Part shown: positions 53,614 through 62,702 of the stretch, piece by piece
Numbering within the stretch: position 1 is the stretch's first letter
How the letters are laid out: the number at the start of each line of letters is the position of its first letter
Assembly (NCBI GenBank): GCA_913061095.1
Contig: CAJXVM010000007.1
Span: forward strand, 124,001-188,000
Direction of reading: 5' to 3'
Origin: an uncultured Ignavibacteria bacterium
GTDB lineage: Bacteria; Bacteroidota; Ignavibacteria; SZUA-365
DNA length: 64,000 nucleotides
Program-made: the position numbers and the translations under genes
Notes under the pieces: generated by a model
Told to the model about the DNA's origin: nothing
Databases searched by the model: none
What the model saw: only the letters and a program-made list of their open reading frames with translations

Positions 53614-54030
53614 TTATTCGCCTGAATAATCAGGACGTGTAACAATCTTGACCTTGAGCGGCAGCTTGTATGCCGCAAGCTTGAGCGCCTCATGCGCCAG
53701 TTCGCTGCTGACACCGCCCACTTCGAACATGACGCGGCCCGGTTTGATTACCGCGACCCAGAATTCCGGGGCGCCCTTTCCTTTTCCCATACGAGTCTCG
53801 AGCGGCTTCTTGGAGACCGGCTTGTCGGGAAAGATGCGAATCCAGACTTTTCCGTCACGCTTCATGCGGCGGGTCAGGGCGACACGGGCCGCCTCGATCT
53901 GGCGAGAGGTGATCCAGCCGGGTTCAAGCGCCTTCAGTCCGAAGGAGCCAAACGCCACGGTCGAACCGCGGTGGGCCTTTCCGCGCATGCGGCCGCGCTG
54001 CTGCTTTCTGTACTTGACACGTTTGGGCAT
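53614..54030 (-). CDS. rplP: 50S ribosomal protein L16
   Basis: 138 codons from [20 protein letters not shown]; an ATG two codons upstream (54036) is possible. [20 protein letters not shown] and [16 protein letters not shown] are diagnostic. L16 is near the A site and the peptidyl transferase centre. Confidence 0.98.
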   Translation of the reverse strand: MPKRVKYRKQQRGRMRGKAHRGSTVAFGSFGLKALEPGWITSRQIEAARVALTRRMKRDGKVWIRIFPDKPVSKKPLETRMGKGKGAPEFWVAVIKPGRVMFEVGGVSSELAHEALKLAAYKLPLKVKIVTRPDYSGE

Positions 54031-54076
54031 TAACATCGTCTAAATCCTTCTTCAATTCGATTCGTAATGACTCGGC

Positions 54077-54730
54077 TTACATCCGGGAGGCGGGACCGGC
54101 CTTTTTGCCGAGCACCTCACCCTTGCAGATCCAGACCTTCACTCCGATGGTGCCATAAATGGTTTTCGCAGTGGCCTGGGCAAAATCGATATTCGAGCGA
54201 AGCGTATGCAGGGGAATACGTCCATCCTTGTACTGCTCCGTGCGCGACATCTCCGCACCGCCGAGACGTCCGGCGCACATGACACGCACACCGTCTGCGC
54301 CCATGCGCATTGCGGCAGTGATCGCAGACTTCATGGCGCGGCGGAAGGAAACCCGGCCCTCGAGCTGGTTGGCGATATTCTCAGCGACGAGATAGGCATC
54401 GAGCTCCGGGCGCTTGATCTCGGAGATGAGAATCTTCACGTCCTTGTTCGTCACCTTTTTCAGCTCCTCTTCGAGCTGCGCAATTTCCTTGCCGCTTTTA
54501 CCGATCACGACGCCGGGCCGCGAGGTGTGGATCGCGAGCACGACCCGCTTCGGTGTGCGCTCGATCACGATACGCGAAATACCGGCCTTGCGCAGGCGGT
54601 TGCGGATGTAATTGCGGATCATCAGATCCTCGTCGAGCTTCGTCGCAAAATTCCGCTCGTCGTACCAGTTGGCATCCCATTCGCGGGTGATGCCGAGGCG
54701 GATTCCAGTGGGATTAGTCTTCTGGCCCAA
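54077..54730 (-). CDS. rpsC: 30S ribosomal protein S3
   Basis: 217 codons. MGQKTNPTGIRLGITREWDA starts it; the KH domain has VVIGKSGKEIAQLEEELKK and the C-terminal domain has GRLGGAEMSRTEQYKDGRIP. S3 is at the mRNA entry channel and has helicase activity. Confidence 0.98.
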   Translation of the reverse strand: MGQKTNPTGIRLGITREWDANWYDERNFATKLDEDLMIRNYIRNRLRKAGISRIVIERTPKRVVLAIHTSRPGVVIGKSGKEIAQLEEELKKVTNKDVKILISEIKRPELDAYLVAENIANQLEGRVSFRRAMKSAITAAMRMGADGVRVMCAGRLGGAEMSRTEQYKDGRIPLHTLRSNIDFAQATAKTIYGTIGVKVWICKGEVLGKKAGPASRM

Positions 54731-54748
54731 AATGCTTCTCCTGCTTGC

Positions 54749-55099
54749 CTACTCTTTTTCAGTAACTACGATGGTAAGATGATTCGAGCGCTTGCGGATG
54801 CGATACGCGCGTCCCTGCGGCGCCGGCTGAATACGCTTCATCACCGGACCACCATCAACGGTGATCGTGGTGACGAACACGCTTTCGGGATCGATACGGC
54901 CGCCGTCCTTCGCGTTGATGAGATTCGAGACCGCCGACCGCAGGGTCGTCTCGCACACTTTCGAGGCGTGCTTGGGCGAATAGTGCAGGATGTCGAGCGC
55001 CTCCTCAACGGATTTCCCGCGGATCAGGTCCGCCACCAGACGCATCTTCCGGGGCGACCCCGGGATATATCGCTTGATTGCGCGTGCTTCCAGATTCAT
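54749..55099 (-). CDS. rplV: 50S ribosomal protein L22
   Basis: 116 codons. YIPGSPRKMRLVADLIRGKS and the tunnel loop with GPVMKRIQPAPQGRAYRIRK identify it. The loop residues line the peptide exit tunnel near the macrolide site. Confidence 0.98.
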   Translation of the reverse strand: MNLEARAIKRYIPGSPRKMRLVADLIRGKSVEEALDILHYSPKHASKVCETTLRSAVSNLINAKDGGRIDPESVFVTTITVDGGPVMKRIQPAPQGRAYRIRKRSNHLTIVVTEKE

Positions 55100-55121
55100 A
55101 ATTTCTACCTACACTCTTCCG

Positions 55122-55403
55122 TTATCGAGAGGATTTTTCTGCTTTGCCGCCGGGGTGGCTGCGGAAAATGCGCGTCGGTGCAAACTCTCCGAGCTTGTGC
55201 CCGATCATGTTTTCCTGCACATACACCGGGATGAACTTGTTTCCGTTGTGCACGGCGAACGTGTGACCGATGAAATCAGGCGGAATGGTGCTGCGACGCG
55301 CCCACGTCTTGATGACACGCTTCTGGTTGGTGCGATTCAGATCCTCCACCTTGCGCGCCAGCTTCTCGTCAATGAACGGTCCTTTTTTGAGTGAACGTGC
55401 CAT
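55122..55403 (-). CDS. rpsS: 30S ribosomal protein S19
   Basis: 93 codons from [41 protein letters not shown] and [18 protein letters not shown] are diagnostic. The start overlaps the rplB stop by one base (TAATG), so translation is coupled. S19 binds the head of the small subunit near S13. Confidence 0.98.
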   Translation of the reverse strand: MARSLKKGPFIDEKLARKVEDLNRTNQKRVIKTWARRSTIPPDFIGHTFAVHNGNKFIPVYVQENMIGHKLGEFAPTRIFRSHPGGKAEKSSR

Positions 55404-56242
55404 TACTTCTTCTTCCGCGATCTGATGATGTACTTGTTGGACTGATTCTTCTTCTTCCGCGTCTTCAGACCCTTGGCATAATTGCCCCAGGGAGAGACAG
55501 GATGCTGACGACCGCCGCCGGACTTTGACTTGCCCTCGCCACCGCCGTTGGGGTGATCGACGGGGTTCATGCACATGCCGCGCACATGCGGACGGCGCCC
55601 CAACCAGCGCGAACGGCCGGCCTTGCCGAGATTCACATTCTCGTGCGTCTTGTTTCCGACTTCACCGAGCGTGGCGTAGCACTCCTGCCGTACAAGCCGG
55701 ACTTCACCGGACGGGAGCTTGACCTGGGCATATTTGCCCTCCTTGGCCACGAGCTGCGCGGCATTGCCTGCGCTGCGGGCGATCTGTCCGCCCTTGCCCG
55801 GCTTCAGTTCAATGTTATGAATGAACGTACCGACGGGGATGTTCTGCAGCGGCAGTGCGTTGCCTTCCTTGATTTCCGCATCGGGTCCGTTCATGATCTG
55901 CTCCCCGACCTTCAGACCGTCCGGAGCGAGGATATAGCGCTTTTCGCCGTCTGCGTAGACAACCAGTGCGATGTAGGCGGAGCGATTCGGGTCATATTCG
56001 ATTGTATCCACGCGACCCGGCACGCCGATCTTGTTCCGTTTGAAATCGATGATGCGATAGCGGCGCTTGTGACCGCCGCCGCGATGTCGCGTCGTCATGC
56101 GACCGTTGCTGTTGCGGCCACCGCTCTTCTTGAGCGGCGCGAGAAGCGATTTCTCCGGCGACGCACAGGTCACTTCCTCGAACGTTGCGATCGAGTAGTA
56201 CCGCGTTGCGGGGGTCATCGGACGTAATTTTCTAACAGCCAC
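55403..56242 (-). CDS. rplB: 50S ribosomal protein L2
   Basis: 279 codons. [20 protein letters not shown] and the C-terminal [20 protein letters not shown], with the catalytic-centre His, are diagnostic. L2 is needed for subunit joining and peptidyl transfer. Confidence 0.98.
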   Translation of the reverse strand: MAVRKLRPMTPATRYYSIATFEEVTCASPEKSLLAPLKKSGGRNSNGRMTTRHRGGGHKRRYRIIDFKRNKIGVPGRVDTIEYDPNRSAYIALVVYADGEKRYILAPDGLKVGEQIMNGPDAEIKEGNALPLQNIPVGTFIHNIELKPGKGGQIARSAGNAAQLVAKEGKYAQVKLPSGEVRLVRQECYATLGEVGNKTHENVNLGKAGRSRWLGRRPHVRGMCMNPVDHPNGGGEGKSKSGGGRQHPVSPWGNYAKGLKTRKKKNQSNKYIIRSRKKK

Positions 56243-56278
56243 TGCTCGTTCCTTGTATTATAGTACTCGTAAACTTCC

Positions 56279-56566
56279 TCAGGCTTCCAGCAGCTCGATC
56301 ATCTGTCCCTCCTTGAGGGTGACAATCGCCTTTTTCCAGCTTGCACGCGACCCTTCGAGGCGTCCGCGGCGGGTGAACTGCGACTTGCGCTTGCCCTTGT
56401 AACGGATGGTCCGGATGCTCTCGATATCGACGGAAAACCGCCTGGTAATTTCCTGAGCGATTTCAATTTTATTGGCGTTGATATCCACTTCGAATGCGTA
56501 CTGATTACGCTCTCCGAGCATGGTCATCTTTTCCGTCAGGATCGGCCGTTTGATGATGGTTTTCAT
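56279..56566 (-). CDS. rplW: 50S ribosomal protein L23
   Basis: 95 codons. IIKRPILTEKMTMLGERNQY and VDINANKIEIAQEI are typical of L23 in the exit-tunnel rim, the docking site of trigger factor. Confidence 0.97.
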   Translation of the reverse strand: MKTIIKRPILTEKMTMLGERNQYAFEVDINANKIEIAQEITRRFSVDIESIRTIRYKGKRKSQFTRRGRLEGSRASWKKAIVTLKEGQMIELLEA

Positions 56567-56581
56567 TGCAAGTCCACAGAA

Positions 56582-57229
56582 TTAATTGTTCGTAAACGTC
56601 TCTTCGATCACCGACAGAGCGCTCTTCTGAATGAGAAGCATCTGATTGTTCAGCAGCTCGTACGTGGAGGCCTTGGCGGCTTCGCAGATCTGCAGCGTCG
56701 GGATGTTGCGTCCGGCGAGCCAGAGGTCGCGGTCGTATTCGGCGACGATAAGAAGCGTCTTGGTGCCGTCCAGCGAGAGCGCTTTGAGAATGGCCTGCAT
56801 CTCGCGGGTCTTGGCTTCCTTCAGCTTGAAATCCTCGACGACCATGACCTGTTCGTCCTGTGCTTTCATCGCATAGGCCGACTTGCGTGCGAGCTGACGC
56901 ATTTTCTGCGGTAGCTTTTTCCGGTAGTCACGGGGACGCGGTCCGAAAATCGTACCACCGCCCACCCACAGAGGGGAGCGCGTGGAGCCGGCGCGCGCGG
57001 TTCCGCGGCCCTTCTGGCGCCACGGCTTGCGTCCGCCACCGCGTACCTCGGAGCGCTCCTTCGCCTTCGAGGTCCCCTGACGGCGGTTCCCGAGATGAAT
57101 GCGCACGGCCTGATACACGACATGGGGATTCGGCTCGATGCCGAAAATCTGTTCACTCAGGGCGACGTCTTCGCCCCTGGAGCCTGATGTGGTATATGCT
57201 TGAACGTTCTTCATGATGTCAGCGATCAT
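56582..57229 (-). CDS. rplD: 50S ribosomal protein L4
   Basis: 215 codons from the ATG at 57229, which has AAGG upstream and overlaps the rplC stop by 4 nt; MKNVQAY at 57214 is the alternative start. [20 protein letters not shown] and [19 protein letters not shown] are the tunnel-lining loop; [12 protein letters not shown] follows. L4 also acts as a feedback regulator of the S10 operon in some bacteria. Confidence 0.97.
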   Translation of the reverse strand: MIADIMKNVQAYTTSGSRGEDVALSEQIFGIEPNPHVVYQAVRIHLGNRRQGTSKAKERSEVRGGGRKPWRQKGRGTARAGSTRSPLWVGGGTIFGPRPRDYRKKLPQKMRQLARKSAYAMKAQDEQVMVVEDFKLKEAKTREMQAILKALSLDGTKTLLIVAEYDRDLWLAGRNIPTLQICEAAKASTYELLNNQMLLIQKSALSVIEETFTNN

Positions 57230-57855
57230 TTGCCTTGTTTGTGAATCTCGAGAAGGCTTTTGCGGGAGCCCGGAACAGCGCCCTTCACGATGATGATATT
57301 CGACTCGGGGATCACGCGCAGAACGGTGAGGTTCTTGTAGCTCACGCGGCGGCCGCCGGTACGTCCGCCCATGCGCATGCCGCGGAAGACGCGCGACGGA
57401 TACGAACTCTGACCGATGGATCCGGGCGCGCGGAGACGGTTGTGCTGACCGTGCGTCGCACCGCCAACACCGCCAAACCCGTGGCGCTTCATGACACCCT
57501 GGAAACCCTTGCCCTTGGAGGTGCCCGAAACGGTCACTTTCTCACCGGCCTCGAACATTTCCACGGTCACGGTGTCACCCGTATTCATGGCTTCCATGTC
57601 AAAGCCCTTGAACTCGCGAATAACGCGCTGCGGCTTCACGTTGAATGATTTGAACTGGCCCGCCATGGGCTGGTTCACGTTCTTCTCGGATTTCTCCTGA
57701 AAGCCGAGCTGCAGGGCTTCGTAGCCATCCTTATCCTTTGACCGCTTCTGCAGAACCGTGCAGGGGCCGGCCTCGATCACGGTACAGGGAATCAGCTTCC
57801 CGTCCGCATCGAAGATGCTCGTCATTCCGAGTTTTTTACCAAGTAATCCAGGCAT
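57226..57855 (-). CDS. rplC: 50S ribosomal protein L3
   Basis: 209 codons. [20 protein letters not shown] and [20 protein letters not shown], followed by [18 protein letters not shown], are diagnostic. L3 is near the peptidyl transferase centre and starts assembly of the large subunit. Confidence 0.98.
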   Translation of the reverse strand: MPGLLGKKLGMTSIFDADGKLIPCTVIEAGPCTVLQKRSKDKDGYEALQLGFQEKSEKNVNQPMAGQFKSFNVKPQRVIREFKGFDMEAMNTGDTVTVEMFEAGEKVTVSGTSKGKGFQGVMKRHGFGGVGGATHGQHNRLRAPGSIGQSSYPSRVFRGMRMGGRTGGRRVSYKNLTVLRVIPESNIIIVKGAVPGSRKSLLEIHKQGK

Positions 57856-57880
57856 TGTGTCACACCAGCTAGCTTATGTC

Positions 57881-58189
57881 TTAAACTTTGATTTCCACGT
57901 CCACGCCGGCCGGCAGCTCCAGCTTCATCAGCGAATCCACCGTGCGCTGCGTCGAATTGAAGATGTCGATCAGCCGCTTGTGCGAACGGGTTTCGAACTG
58001 CTCGCGGGACTTTTTGTCGACATGCGGCGATCGCAGCACGGTAAACACTGACCGCTTCGTCGGCAGCGGAATCGGCCCCGAGACCACGGCGCCGGTGGAC
58101 TTCACCGTCTTGATGATTTTTTCCGCTGATTTGTCAATCAGGTTGTGATCGTATGATTTCAGTTTGATGCGAATCTTCTGCTGCGCCAC
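57881..58189 (-). CDS. rpsJ: 30S ribosomal protein S10
   Basis: 102 codons. [40 protein letters not shown] and THKRLI-type C-terminal residues ([10 protein letters not shown]) identify it. S10 also works in transcription antitermination as NusE. Its ATG is 27 nt from a strong terminator, so the S10 operon depends on its own promoter, probably inside tuf, or on partial read-through. Confidence 0.98.
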   Translation of the reverse strand: MAQQKIRIKLKSYDHNLIDKSAEKIIKTVKSTGAVVSGPIPLPTKRSVFTVLRSPHVDKKSREQFETRSHKRLIDIFNSTQRTVDSLMKLELPAGVDVEIKV

Positions 58190-58215
58190 GGTCTACCTAC
58201 CTTAGGGAGTGAGAG

Positions 58216-58249
58216 AAAAAAACAGTGGGTGGTGTTTCCACCCACTGTT
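58216..58249 (-). terminator. Intrinsic terminator between tuf and rpsJ
   Basis: On the minus strand AACAGTGGGTGG (58249-58238) pairs perfectly with CCACCCACTGTT (58232-58221) around a 5-nt loop, followed by five more T after the stem. It lies 15 nt after the tuf stop. Confidence 0.92.
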
Positions 58250-58264
58250 CCGGTCTCAAATACA

Positions 58265-59476
58265 TTATTCAATGATCTTGGTCACAACGCCGGCACCAAC
58301 GGTGCGTCCGCCTTCACGGACGGCGAAGCGCAGACCTTCTTCCATCGCGATCTCGGAGATCAGCTCCACGGTCATACCGTCGACATTGTCGCCGGGCATC
58401 ACCATTTCGGTGCCCTCGGGAAGCTGCACGATTCCGGTCACGTCGGTCGTGCGGAAGTAGAACTGCGGACGATAGTTGTTGAAGAACGGCGTATGACGGC
58501 CGCCCTCTTCCTTCTTCAGGACGTACACCTGTGCGTGGAACTTCTTGTGCGGGGTAATGCTGCCGGGCTTCGCGATGACCATACCGCGCTCGAGCTCGGT
58601 CTTCTCAACACCGCGGAGAAGCAGACCGACATTGTCACCGGCGAGACCCTCGTCGAGCTCCTTGCGGAACATCTCGACGCCGGTCACGACCGTCTTCTTG
58701 TGCGCGCCGAGACCGACGACTTCGACCTCTTCGCCGACCACGACCTTACCGCGTTCGACGCGACCGGTACCCACGGTTCCGCGGCCGGTGATGGAGAAGA
58801 CGTCCTCGATGGACATCAGGAAGGGCTTGTCGATCTCGCGCTCGGGGATGGGGATGTAGTTGTCACAGGCATCCATCAGCTCCCAGATGCACTTCAGACG
58901 GGGATCCTCCATGTCCACGTCTTCGGCGGTGCCGGCTTCGAGAGCCTGCAACGCGCTGCCGCGGACGATGGGGATGTCGTCGCCGGGGAATTCGTAGGAG
59001 CTGAGCAGCTCACGAAGCTCCATCTCGACCAGCTCGAGAAGCTCTTCGTCATCGACCATGTCCACCTTGTTCATGAATACCACGATACGCGGCACGTTGA
59101 CCTGGCGGGCGAGAAGGATGTGCTCGCGGGTCTGCGGCATCGGACCGTCGGATGCTGCGACCACCAGAATTGCGCCGTCCATCTGGGCTGCGCCTGTGAT
59201 CATATTCTTGACGTAATCGGCGTGACCCGGGCAGTCGACGTGGGCGTAGTGACGCGCATCGGTCTGATACTCGACGTGCGCCGTTGCAATCGTGATACCG
59301 CGCTCGCGCTCTTCCGGTGCGTTGTCAATGGAGTCAAAGGTACGGACCTCGGAGAGACCCTTGCGGCCGAGCGCCATCGTGATGGCGGCAGTCAGCGTGG
59401 TCTTTCCGTGATCGACGTGACCGATGGTTCCGATGTTCACGTGAGGCTTTGAGCGGTCAAATTTTTCCTTGGCCAT
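58265..59476 (-). CDS. tuf: Elongation factor Tu
   Basis: 403 codons, close to the normal length. GTP motifs [14 protein letters not shown] (G1), DCPGHADY (G3) and NKVDM (G4) are present, as is GERGIT-type switch I (RERGITI). Domains 2 and 3 follow ([21 protein letters not shown]). It carries aminoacyl-tRNA to the ribosome. It is the last gene of the str operon (rpsL, rpsG, fusA, tuf). The window shows one copy; a second elsewhere cannot be excluded. Confidence 0.99.
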   Translation of the reverse strand: MAKEKFDRSKPHVNIGTIGHVDHGKTTLTAAITMALGRKGLSEVRTFDSIDNAPEERERGITIATAHVEYQTDARHYAHVDCPGHADYVKNMITGAAQMDGAILVVAASDGPMPQTREHILLARQVNVPRIVVFMNKVDMVDDEELLELVEMELRELLSSYEFPGDDIPIVRGSALQALEAGTAEDVDMEDPRLKCIWELMDACDNYIPIPEREIDKPFLMSIEDVFSITGRGTVGTGRVERGKVVVGEEVEVVGLGAHKKTVVTGVEMFRKELDEGLAGDNVGLLLRGVEKTELERGMVIAKPGSITPHKKFHAQVYVLKKEEGGRHTPFFNNYRPQFYFRTTDVTGIVQLPEGTEMVMPGDNVDGMTVELISEIAMEEGLRFAVREGGRTVGAGVVTKIIE

Positions 59477-59530
59477 GGTACTGTTGCTCCTGTGACTGTA
59501 TTGAGTGAACGTTGCTATTCTATGTTGAAA

Positions 59531-61618
59531 TCAGTTTTTGCCCTGGTACTTCTCAACGAGCTTGTCACTGATGCTCGCAGGCACTTCGTCGTAATGACTG
59601 AAGTGCATCGTGTAAATGGCGCGCCCCTGGGACACGGAACGCAGTGTCGTCGCGTAGCCGAACATCTCCGAGAGCGGGACCAGAGCGCGGACGACCTGTG
59701 CGTCGCTGCGCGTTCCCATGCCCTCGATGCGGCCGCGGCGGGAATTCAGATCGCCCACAACACTGCCCATGTATTCCTCGGGGGTGACGACCTCAATGAG
59801 AAACACGGGCTCGAGGAGCACCGGCTTCGCCTTTCTGGCGGCTTCCTTGAAGGCCATCGATCCTGCGACCTTGAATGCCATCTCAGAGGAATCGACCTCG
59901 TGGTAGGAGCCGTCGTAAAGACGAATCTTGATATCCTCCATCGGATACCCGGCCAGAAGCCCGTTTCGCATCGCTTCCTGAATGCCCTGGGAAACGGCAG
60001 GGATGTATTCCTTCGGGATGGAACCGCCGACAATGGCGTCCTCAAACTCGTATCCCTTGCCCTTCTCGTTCGGCATGAGCTCGATGACCACATGGCCGTA
60101 CTGGCCGCGTCCACCGGACTGGCGTGCGAACTTCGTGTCGGCCTTTGACGCCTCGCGGATCGTCTCCTTGTAGGCGACCTGCGGCTTGCCAATGTTCGCT
60201 TCGACATTGAATTCGCGCTTCATGCGGTCGATCAGAATTTCAAGGTGCAGCTCACCCATTCCGCTGATGATCGTTTGCCCCGTCTCTTCATCGGTGCGAA
60301 CGCGGAATGTCGGATCCTCGTCGGCGAGTTTCTGAATTGCCTCGCTGAGGCTCTCCTGATCAGCCTTCGTCTTCGGCTCGACAGCCACGTCGATAACGGG
60401 CTCGGGGAACTCCATTTTTTCCAGCACGACCGGATCGGACTCATCACAGAGCGTATCGCCGGTCTTGGTATGCTTCAGGCCGATCGCCGCGCAGATATCG
60501 CCGGTATAGGCCGTCTCGACGTCTTCGCGATGATTCGCATGCATACGAAGGATGCGTCCCAGCCGCTCTTTCTTCCCGCTGATGGAGTTGAAAATATAGG
60601 AGCCGGACTTGACGGATCCGGAATACACGCGAAAGAAAATCAGCTTACCCACGTAGGGATCCGTCGCGACCTTGAAGGCCAGCGCCGAGAACTTCTCTTC
60701 GTCGGATGGCGCACGCTCAACGTGGTCGGAAAGGTTCACGTGGTGACCGACTGTACTGCCGATGTCGCTCGGCGACGGAAGCAGGTCAACGACCGCGTCA
60801 AGCAGACGCTGCACGCCCTTGTTCTTGAACGAAGATCCGCACAGCACCGGGATAATTTTCATTTCCAGCGTCGCGCGACGCAGAACGTCCGCGACCTCGT
60901 CGGGACTGATTTCCTCGCCCTCGAGATACTTCTCGAGAAGGGAATCGTCGACTTCCGCCACGGCCTCGAGCATGTTCGTGCGGTACTCGTGTGCCGTTTC
61001 CTTCAGATCGTCGGGGATCTCGATCTCGTCCCACGTGCCGCCGAGGCTCTCATCATGATAGATACGGGCGGTGTTGGAGATCAGATCGATGATGCCGACG
61101 AAGGTTTCACCCTTGCCAATCGGCAGGACGATCGGAATTGCGTTCGCGCCGAGGCGCGTTTTCATCATGTCGACGGCGTTGTAAAAATCGGCGCCGACTC
61201 GATCCATCTTGTTGACAAAAGCGATGCGGGGCACACGGTACTTGTCGGCCTGACGCCACACCGTCTCCGACTGCGGCTCCACGCCGCCGACGGCGCAGAA
61301 GAGCGCAACGGCTCCGTCGAGCACACGCAGCGCGCGTTCCACCTCGACGGTGAAATCGACATGCCCGGGCGTATCGATAATATTGATACGATGGTTGCGC
61401 CAGAAGCAGGTGGTCGCAGCGCTGGTGATCGTAATCCCGCGCTCCTTTTCCTGCTCCATCCAGTCCATGGTCGCAGCACCGTCGTGGACCTCGCCCATGC
61501 GGTGCAGAATGCCGGTGTAGTAGAGAATACGCTCCGTGGTGGTCGTCTTCCCGGCATCGATATGCGCCATGATACCGATGTTCCTGGTTTTCTCTATGGA
61601 ATATTCCCGCTTTGCCAT
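59531..61618 (-). CDS. fusA: Elongation factor G
   Basis: 695 codons, normal length. G1 is [17 protein letters not shown]3 is DTPGHVDFT and G4 is NKMDRVG. Domain II (about 290-400) and domains III-V ([25 protein letters not shown]) follow. It catalyses translocation of tRNA and mRNA. It lies between rpsG and tuf as in most str operons. Confidence 0.99.
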   Translation of the reverse strand: MAKREYSIEKTRNIGIMAHIDAGKTTTTERILYYTGILHRMGEVHDGAATMDWMEQEKERGITITSAATTCFWRNHRINIIDTPGHVDFTVEVERALRVLDGAVALFCAVGGVEPQSETVWRQADKYRVPRIAFVNKMDRVGADFYNAVDMMKTRLGANAIPIVLPIGKGETFVGIIDLISNTARIYHDESLGGTWDEIEIPDDLKETAHEYRTNMLEAVAEVDDSLLEKYLEGEEISPDEVADVLRRATLEMKIIPVLCGSSFKNKGVQRLLDAVVDLLPSPSDIGSTVGHHVNLSDHVERAPSDEEKFSALAFKVATDPYVGKLIFFRVYSGSVKSGSYIFNSISGKKERLGRILRMHANHREDVETAYTGDICAAIGLKHTKTGDTLCDESDPVVLEKMEFPEPVIDVAVEPKTKADQESLSEAIQKLADEDPTFRVRTDEETGQTIISGMGELHLEILIDRMKREFNVEANIGKPQVAYKETIREASKADTKFARQSGGRGQYGHVVIELMPNEKGKGYEFEDAIVGGSIPKEYIPAVSQGIQEAMRNGLLAGYPMEDIKIRLYDGSYHEVDSSEMAFKVAGSMAFKEAARKAKPVLLEPVFLIEVVTPEEYMGSVVGDLNSRRGRIEGMGTRSDAQVVRALVPLSEMFGYATTLRSVSQGRAIYTMHFSHYDEVPASISDKLVEKYQGKN

Positions 61619-61649
61619 TGTTCCTTATTCTATCTCAACTCTCCGTCGC

Positions 61650-62117
61650 TTACCACTTGAAGTGGGCGAAGGCCTTGTTTGACTCTGCCATGCGGTGCAC
61701 GTCGTCTTTCTTCTTGACGGCGCCGCCCTCATTGTTTGCGGCTGCAACCAGCTCGCTTGCCAGTCTGCGGATCATGGACTTGTCTCCTCTTCCGCGGGAG
61801 GCGTTCAGGATCCAGCGGATCGACAGTGCGGTGCGACGCTCGGGACGCACTTCCATGGGCACCTGATAGGTCGCACCACCGACGCGGCGGGCACGCACCT
61901 CGATAACCGGCTGCGCATTGAACAGCGCCTTGCGAAACACTTCATAACCGTTCTGATTCGTGCGCCGCTCGATCTCATCGATGGCGGCATACACGATGCG
62001 CCGTGCGGTGGTCTTCTTGCCGTCCAGCATGACCGAATTGATGAAGCGCGAGACCAGAATATCATTGTACTTCGGGTCGGGCGAGACGGGTCTGCGATCT
62101 GCGCGTTTTTTTCTCAT
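61650..62117 (-). CDS. rpsG: 30S ribosomal protein S7
   Basis: 155 codons. PKYNDILVSRFINSVMLDGK and YQVPMEVRPERRTALSIRW are diagnostic. S7 starts assembly of the small-subunit head and is a feedback regulator of the str operon in some bacteria. Confidence 0.98.
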   Translation of the reverse strand: MRKKRADRRPVSPDPKYNDILVSRFINSVMLDGKKTTARRIVYAAIDEIERRTNQNGYEVFRKALFNAQPVIEVRARRVGGATYQVPMEVRPERRTALSIRWILNASRGRGDKSMIRRLASELVAAANNEGGAVKKKDDVHRMAESNKAFAHFKW

Positions 62118-62139
62118 GGCTGCTTACAATCCTGACTGG

Positions 62140-62514
62140 TTACGATTTCGGCCGCTTGGCACCGTACTTGGAACGGCCCTGCCGGCGCGCTTCGACACCC
62201 TGTGTGTCAAGCGTGCCGCGGATGATGTGATAGCGCACACCCGGAAGATCCTTGACGCGGCCGCCGCGAATCATCACGATGGAGTGCTCCTGAAGGTTAT
62301 GCCCTTCGCCGGGAATGTACGCCGTCACTTCCTGACCGTTCGAGAGCCGGATACGCGCAACCTTGCGCAGTGCGGAATTCGGCTTCTTGGGCGTCGTGGT
62401 GTATACGCGCGTACAGACACCGCGCTTCTGCGGACAGGACTCGAGGGCCGGGGCTTTCTTCTTCGCCTTGACGACCTTTCTTCCTTTGCGTACAAGCTGA
62501 CTAATCGTGGGCAC
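62140..62514 (-). CDS. rpsL: 30S ribosomal protein S12
   Basis: 124 codons. [19 protein letters not shown] and the loop [20 protein letters not shown] have the normal Lys residues at the positions where streptomycin-resistance changes occur, so no resistance allele is seen. It heads the str operon; a sigma-70-like promoter lies upstream. Confidence 0.98.
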   Translation of the reverse strand: MPTISQLVRKGRKVVKAKKKAPALESCPQKRGVCTRVYTTTPKKPNSALRKVARIRLSNGQEVTAYIPGEGHNLQEHSIVMIRGGRVKDLPGVRYHIIRGTLDTQGVEARRQGRSKYGAKRPKS

Positions 62515-62583
62515 TGTTTCGATCCTTTAGTGAGATACGTAAAAAATCTCCCGTGAGATCATAAGAGCTCACAAGAGCTTATA

Positions 62584-62612
62584 AATTTAGCGAGAATCAT
62601 AATCTAAGTCAA
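62584..62612 (-). promoter_or_regulatory. Candidate housekeeping promoter of the str operon
   Basis: On the minus strand TTGACT (62612-62607) and TAAATT (62589-62584) are separated by exactly 17 nt. This gives a ~63-nt leader before rpsL. The leader holds a short stem (ATCTC against GAGAT) followed by T, at about 62541-62560, which might be an attenuator. Confidence 0.6.
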
Positions 62613-62627
62613 GTGGACAGAGACGAA

Positions 62628-62688
62628 ATGTTGCACTTTTCTTCCCCCGCCATAAATAAACCGGCGGGGGAAGCATGAAGTGCAACAT
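62628..62688. repeat. Long two-part stem-loop after rpoC
   Basis: CTTCCCCCGCC (62641-62651) pairs with GGCGGGGGAAG (62663-62673); outside it ATGTTGCACTT (62628-62638) pairs with AAGTGCAACAT (62678-62688), with small internal bulges. The 22 paired bases lie 14 nt after the rpoC stop but lack a T-run, so it may stabilise the rpoC mRNA end or reduce read-through. Confidence 0.75.
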
Positions 62689-62702
62689 GTGTCCCCGGGA
62701 AA

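Noticed and set aside
58229-59452. Open frame of 407 codons opposite tuf
   Set aside because: Shadow of the highly codon-biased tuf gene; the translated sequence has no recognisable domain and would start in the tuf terminator.
62628-62688. Standard intrinsic terminator of rpoC
   Set aside because: The stem is strong but there is no T-run on the minus-strand side, so I list it as a stem-loop only.
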